Assembly: GCA_023229385.1 (NCBI GenBank)
Contig: JALNZI010000057.1
Span: 1-8,820 of the forward strand
DNA: 8,820 bases
Direction: 5' to 3'
DNA from: Candidatus Omnitrophota bacterium
GTDB lineage: Bacteria; Omnitrophota; Gorgyraeia; Gygaellales; Profunditerraquicolaceae
The stretch's first letter is position 1, and each line of letters starts with the position of its first letter. The notes under the pieces are model-generated. The model made no database searches. It was not told where the DNA came from and saw only the letters and a program-made list of their open reading frames with translations. Both the position numbers and the translations under genes were made by a program. Below are positions 4,661 through 8,820 of this stretch, piece by piece.

Positions 4661-7600
4661 GACGCCACTCTTTTAAGCTTCAATTTCCCCCTGATTAGCG
4701 TCGGGGTCCCGGAATACCCCGTTGAAGTATTCAACGTCACTGCATCCCCGGCGGCGGTTGTTTTGCTGCCCGAAGCAGTAGTTTCGGCAATTACCGATAC
4801 AGAAAGGTTATCCATTCCCCCGACTGCCGTAGCCCCTATTTTTACTGATACACCTTCCAAACTACCATCACTTTCAAGCACACAGCTTTCAATTGTGTAA
4901 GCAAATGATACTTTTATATCGAGAACATAAGTTTGAGCTGTACCGGCTGTTATATCATTGAAGTCAAAGGCAATATCTTCGTAGATTCCGAATGCATAAT
5001 AAAGTGTATCTGTATATGATTTTATGGCTGTTTTTAGGTTCACCCATGTGATTTTTACCAACGTAGCCACACTTTCAACGGTTTTCACGAAATTAAAAGT
5101 ACTGGTATCATCGACAGCGGCGGAATCCACCTCGGCCAGTTTTGGGGTGAGGTACCCCGCAGTGGTATCATCCGCTGCTAACTTTACTTTTTCGTCAGAA
5201 CCCAAAGGTAATTCATGAAAACCTTTTGCTGGAACAGAACTATCATCTGTTCCATAATACATATTTGCACCCGGATCATCCTCATCACCTTCTAAAGAAA
5301 TAGGATCAGAAGCATCACCGGTGCCTATAACTGAACCAGAAGTTTCAACAGTAGTTTCAACAGAAAGATAATACCATGAAGAATCACCAGCTATTTGCCA
5401 TATTAAATTTCCTAAAGAATCAACTTCCCAAAGTATTTTTAAGGAAGTTTCAACCATAGACTTAAAATTTAAGTTACGTGCATCTATTTCAACATACAAA
5501 CCCTTATCAGTTCCAAATCCGATTGCTTGTTCAATTTCATATTCTTCATAAGTTGGACTAGTTACCATTTTACCAGGATTTGTGGGTGAAAGGTAGTAAT
5601 ATAAACCAGCAGTAACATCAAATACTTCAATAGGTAATAAGCCAAAACTTATGTAACGAAAGGTATCTTCATCTATTATTTCTGAAACTACACCTATTGC
5701 CGTAGCATGAGCAATTGAATCAGCTTGTGCTAAATAATATTCAATATCACCTCCTGAACTATCTCCGTCTTCTATTCGTATAACATCACCAACAACAAAT
5801 CCATGTGCCTCTACATCAACAACTTCAACATCATCTTCAGTTCCAGTATTCGTAGGTATTTTTCCAGTTTTTAATGTATCATCTTCAATTGTAGGATAAT
5901 CATCTATATCATCTTCAACAATAGAACCTTCTACATCAGTTGTTATTAATTCTACTAATTCAGCTTCAATTTCACCTAATTGAAAATTTCTTAAATATGA
6001 ATTAAATACATAATATCTTGATTGAATTATTAATACACAATTCATTGTAATTAAATAATCCCGATCAATAATTGTACATTTTAAGAAATTTTTATACCTA
6101 CTTCGATTTAATAGTATATAACGTGAACAAGCATCTACTATTTTCATAGCAGTAGTTCCATAATAAATATACCATAATGCAGTACAAACTAAATTAGCTC
6201 CATCAGAAATTAATAAAGCTGCATCTTCTGAAGTCAATAATGAATCAAATAATTTTGCATCTAATTCTAAATCTTCATAACCTTTTACATTTATTTGTTT
6301 ATAAGTAACATCTGCATTAACTTGTGTTGGATTATATTGTTTATTAATAGCTGGAACATATTGTGTTATGTTTAAATCAGCAATTTCTAAAGAAAATTCA
6401 TCGAATTGTCTTTTGCCATACCTAGAATCAATATTTATTTCAATATTATATGTACCATCCTGACTAATTATAAATTTAGAATCAGCAAATGAATCATATT
6501 CTTGCCAACTTTTTGTTGGTGCATTTGCCTTGCTATACTTTGTCCATACATCACCTCTTTCAACAGCTATTTTTGGTGAGGTATAATTCATACCCGCCTT
6601 GTTCTTATTATAATAAATCATTCTATACTTAAAAGAAACACGCAAATATTCATCATAATCTGGATATTTTTGAACTATATTCATATCTGATTTTAACTGC
6701 ATATAGGGTTCACCATAAGCAGACATATTTAAAACCAAATTACCAGCAGTATTTATACCATGATGAAGATTAGAAGCATTTCCATTACGTACATCAAATT
6801 CCCAAACATTTTCATAATCTGTAAAATCTTGTAATTCTTGTCCGGGATCACTGTTTTCTATTGTTAATAAAACAGATTTTAAAGGTTGTATTTTTTGTTG
6901 TTCAACATACGGTGCATATAAATATGAAGATATATCAATTTTTGTTCCAGTAGAAGTTTTTTCTATTAATGATAAACCCCAATCATAAAAATAACCATTA
7001 CTTATTATTTCATGAAAATTAACAATATAATAATGACCATCATATTGAAATAACTTTGCATTGAATATTTTTAATACAATTTCTAAGGCATCCCAACATT
7101 TAATTGGTTTATATTTTGTGTCATCCTTTGAATAGAATCTTTTAGTGTTACAAAAAATACTTGTCAAAGGACAATCATCAAAGTTCATATAAGTACTTTC
7201 ATAAGTATTTATTTGAATACAAAAAGGTAAAGGTATTCCTACTTGTGTTAAAGCATATTTTACTGCTTGTAATAAAGATATAGTTGTGGTTGCTATATCA
7301 TCTGAATCACCGGGTTGATTAAAATCAACATCTTTTAAATCTGCTAAACCATCAGTAGCAGATAATTCAAATTCAATATAAGGTGGTTTAATCTCAAAAC
7401 GTTTGTAAACATTTTCTGGTTTTAAAAAACCTTGAAATAAAATAGTAGCACCTTTAGTTAATTTTACATTCCAATCTTTGTATTCACTTTCAAGTATATC
7501 ATCAATAACACTTACGTCATCTCTAGGTACATACAGTACACAACGTAATTCTTGACCTAAAATATAAGTAAAATCCCATTGATCTTTAGCATTACCACCA

Positions 7601-7737
7601 TGTTCTAATGTAATACTTTCACTTTCCTGATATTTTATATTATAAGAAGATGAATATCCTGTTTTGTATATTTCCAAAAGATATTCATTTTCTTTAATAT
7701 CTTTAAACTGATGATATAATCTTTGATAAGTTCCCAT
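4657..7737 (-). CDS. Large phage tail protein: hub-like N-terminus with fibre-like C-terminus
   Basis: A 1026-residue tail protein starting directly after the tape-measure stop (TAA then ATG, no spacer). The order tape measure, tail-tip protein, receptor-binding protein is standard for siphoviruses. Residues 1-140 are a beta-rich domain (GYSSSYNI, then VLYVPRDD, then FQGFLKPENV and SATDGLADL) of the type found in tail-tip or hub proteins of Bacteroidota phages. Residues 150-600 are a long aromatic-rich region with a probable carbohydrate-binding-like beta sandwich around 310-455. Residues 600-625 are an acidic linker. Residues 635-755 (AHGFVVGDVIRI, AIGVVSEI, GLYYYLSPTNPGKM, GLYVEID) resemble small beta domains of tail-fibre adaptors. 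Residues 800-1026 contain fibre-like elements (KLAADDTTAGYLTPKL at 852-867) and a final beta domain ending in GKLKLKR. No catalytic motif is seen. The 3' end is much more G+C-rich than the rest, suggesting an exchanged fibre segment. Tail assignment strong; subdomain assignments tentative. Confidence 0.85.
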   Translation of the reverse strand: MGTYQRLYHQFKDIKENEYLLEIYKTGYSSSYNIKYQESESITLEHGGNAKDQWDFTYILGQELRCVLYVPRDDVSVIDDILESEYKDWNVKLTKGATILFQGFLKPENVYKRFEIKPPYIEFELSATDGLADLKDVDFNQPGDSDDIATTTISLLQAVKYALTQVGIPLPFCIQINTYESTYMNFDDCPLTSIFCNTKRFYSKDDTKYKPIKCWDALEIVLKIFNAKLFQYDGHYYIVNFHEIISNGYFYDWGLSLIEKTSTGTKIDISSYLYAPYVEQQKIQPLKSVLLTIENSDPGQELQDFTDYENVWEFDVRNGNASNLHHGINTAGNLVLNMSAYGEPYMQLKSDMNIVQKYPDYDEYLRVSFKYRMIYYNKNKAGMNYTSPKIAVERGDVWTKYSKANAPTKSWQEYDSFADSKFIISQDGTYNIEINIDSRYGKRQFDEFSLEIADLNITQYVPAINKQYNPTQVNADVTYKQINVKGYEDLELDAKLFDSLLTSEDAALLISDGANLVCTALWYIYYGTTAMKIVDACSRYILLNRSRYKNFLKCTIIDRDYLITMNCVLIIQSRYYVFNSYLRNFQLGEIEAELVELITTDVEGSIVEDDIDDYPTIEDDTLKTGKIPTNTGTEDDVEVVDVEAHGFVVGDVIRIEDGDSSGGDIEYYLAQADSIAHATAIGVVSEIIDEDTFRYISFGLLPIEVFDVTAGLYYYLSPTNPGKMVTSPTYEEYEIEQAIGFGTDKGLYVEIDARNLNFKSMVETSLKILWEVDSLGNLIWQIAGDSSWYYLSVETTVETSGSVIGTGDASDPISLEGDEDDPGANMYYGTDDSSVPAKGFHELPLGSDEKVKLAADDTTAGYLTPKLAEVDSAAVDDTSTFNFVKTVESVATLVKITWVNLKTAIKSYTDTLYYAFGIYEDIAFDFNDITAGTAQTYVLDIKVSFAYTIESCVLESDGSLEGVSVKIGATAVGGMDNLSVSVIAETTASGSKTTAAGDAVTLNTSTGYSGTPTLIRGKLKLKRVAS

Positions 7738-8820
7738 TTAGAATGAATTATTGTATTCACGTAAAACTTCTTTAACAATATAATGTATATCTTTACCCTT
7801 TGTAACACCTTCAACAACTACCTTTATTTGTGTTTCTTGTCTTTCAAATTCAGGTAATTTTTCAGGTGGTAAAACCATTTCACCACTTGTTAAACGTGCA
7901 GGATATGAATCATTTGGATAACCTTGTGGAACTACACCACCTTGTTTCATGCCAGCAATAGCATTAGAAGCCACAGTTCCTAATGTTACAATTCCTAAAC
8001 CTGCAAGTAAATATGTAGTAGCAAAACCTTGCATCGTTGGTATAAGCATAAGAAATGTTCCGACACCTATTAATATTTTACCTAATTGTAAAACAACATC
8101 AACTAAAGTTGTCAACAAACCTTTAAATGGATTTTTTGTTCCACTAAATAAATTGCCTAAACTTTCACCTAATGAAACAAACATATCTGTTAAACCATTT
8201 TTAAGTTCATCAGTAATTTCCATTTGTATCTGTAATTTAGCAAGTGCTGATGCTGCTTCTTTTATAGATTTAACCCATTCATCACTTTCTTTCTTTGGTG
8301 AATGCAATAATAATCTTAGTTTTTGTTTTAATAATGTAACACGTTCATCCAATGTTTCAAATGTTGTACCTAATGCTTTTATTTTTTCATTTATATCAGT
8401 TATAGCCTTACTTATTTCTAAATCACCTAATAAGGCTAAATTTCTTTGTAAATCATTGAAAACTTCTACATTCCATCCTTTTGTTCTTAACAAACCTTTA
8501 AGAAAATTAATATTACTTGAAACTAATTCTATTTTACCATCAATATCATTAAATGTACCACCAGAATCTTTCATTAATTTATCAATATCTCTTAAACCAA
8601 GTGCTAATCTTGTTTCTGAATCTATAAGATCACTATTAGCACTACTCCAATCATAAGTTAAAGCAGCAACGCCACTAATAGATGCAACTTGTAATTCTCT
8701 TGCTTTATTAGCTTTATTTGTAGATTCTTCCAATATTTTTTGTCCTTTTATTATTTTTTGAACATTATTATAATAATCTGACATAGCAGTAACATCATAA
8801 TTACCCATTGCTTTACTTAA
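7738..8820 (-). CDS. Tape-measure protein, C-terminal part (5'-partial)
   Basis: The C-terminal part of a tail tape-measure protein. The frame is open through the right edge of the window; the first ATG inside (8808-8806) is probably internal, because tape measures usually run to many hundreds of residues. Residue numbers here count from that ATG. Residues 60-200 are helical and charged, as expected for the extended rod. About 228-286 is a hydrophobic segment (GLLTTLVDVVLQLGKILIG onward) with several membrane-like helices, a common tape-measure feature linked to DNA passage through the host membrane. Residues 290-318 (GGVVPQGYPNDSYPARLTSGEM followed by VLPPEKL) are the conserved C-terminal motif seen in many tape measures, where a Gly-Gly turn precedes a PARLxxGEMV stretch. 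It ends in TAA, immediately followed by the next tail gene. It sets tail length during assembly. Confidence 0.9.
   Translation of the reverse strand, partial: LSKAMGNYDVTAMSDYYNNVQKIIKGQKILEESTNKANKARELQVASISGVAALTYDWSSANSDLIDSETRLALGLRDIDKLMKDSGGTFNDIDGKIELVSSNINFLKGLLRTKGWNVEVFNDLQRNLALLGDLEISKAITDINEKIKALGTTFETLDERVTLLKQKLRLLLHSPKKESDEWVKSIKEAASALAKLQIQMEITDELKNGLTDMFVSLGESLGNLFSGTKNPFKGLLTTLVDVVLQLGKILIGVGTFLMLIPTMQGFATTYLLAGLGIVTLGTVASNAIAGMKQGGVVPQGYPNDSYPARLTSGEMVLPPEKLPEFERQETQIKVVVEGVTKGKDIHYIVKEVLREYNNSF

Noticed and set aside
4643..4900. 85-codon open frame on the plus strand
   Set aside because: Antisense to the G+C-rich end of the 1026-aa tail gene; long only because stop codons are rare there.
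7949..8656. 235-codon open frame on the plus strand
   Set aside because: It lies wholly antisense to the tape-measure gene, which has a conserved C-terminal motif. The plus-strand translation is low-complexity (Ser, Asn, Leu, Ile) with no recognisable domain.

Overview
The window looks like part of a tailed-phage genome (free phage or prophage) with a siphovirus-type tail, probably infecting a member of the Bacteroidota. The phage origin rests on the C-terminal part of a tape-measure protein, followed on the same strand by a hub/fibre-like tail protein and a leucine-rich-repeat protein in a receptor-binding position. The host guess rests on three weaker signs. Starts are preceded by A/T-rich leaders with no Shine-Dalgarno sequence. 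The leucine-rich repeats are of the BspA (LRR_5) type common in Bacteroidota. Base composition is very A+T-rich. No integrase, terminase, rRNA, tRNA or CRISPR array is visible.

Layout. Positions 1-2189 hold a compact plus-strand cluster of seven small genes. In order they are a hypothetical protein cut by the window edge, a 77-aa hypothetical protein, a 79-aa coiled-coil protein, a 202-aa Rad50/SbcC-like ATPase half that lacks a Walker A motif, a 66-aa hypothetical protein that may be frameshifted, a 78-aa hypothetical protein, and a 114-aa protein ending in a NUMOD1/IENR1-like DNA-binding domain. Most junctions are overlaps or gaps of a few bases, so the cluster is probably one early, DNA-metabolism-type transcription unit.

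Positions 2215-8820 are read from the minus strand as a late tail module, right to left: the tape-measure C-terminus (cut by the right edge), a 1026-aa tail protein, a 723-aa LRR protein, and a 53-aa single-pass membrane protein. The first three are tightly coupled: TAA directly followed by ATG at 7740/7737, and an ATGA overlap at 4660-4657. The two units converge near 2190-2214 with no convincing terminator between them.

Base composition is strongly mosaic. Sampled rows run at about 15-30% G+C in the plus-strand cluster and the body of the 1026-aa gene. They run at about 38-62% in the 3' end of the 1026-aa gene (4657 to about 5340), and reach 60% in the 3' end of the membrane-protein gene (2221-2280). 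The LRR gene is intermediate. The jump at about 2220 coincides with the abrupt C-terminus of the membrane protein and may be a module junction.

Functionally, the tape measure sets tail length, the 1026-aa protein probably forms the tail tip with a fibre-like C-terminus, and the LRR protein is the best candidate for host-surface recognition. The points most worth a second look are the Walker-A-less ATPase with its coiled-coil neighbour, the orphan NUMOD1-like protein, the three-unit super-repeat in the LRR protein, and the compositional islands.
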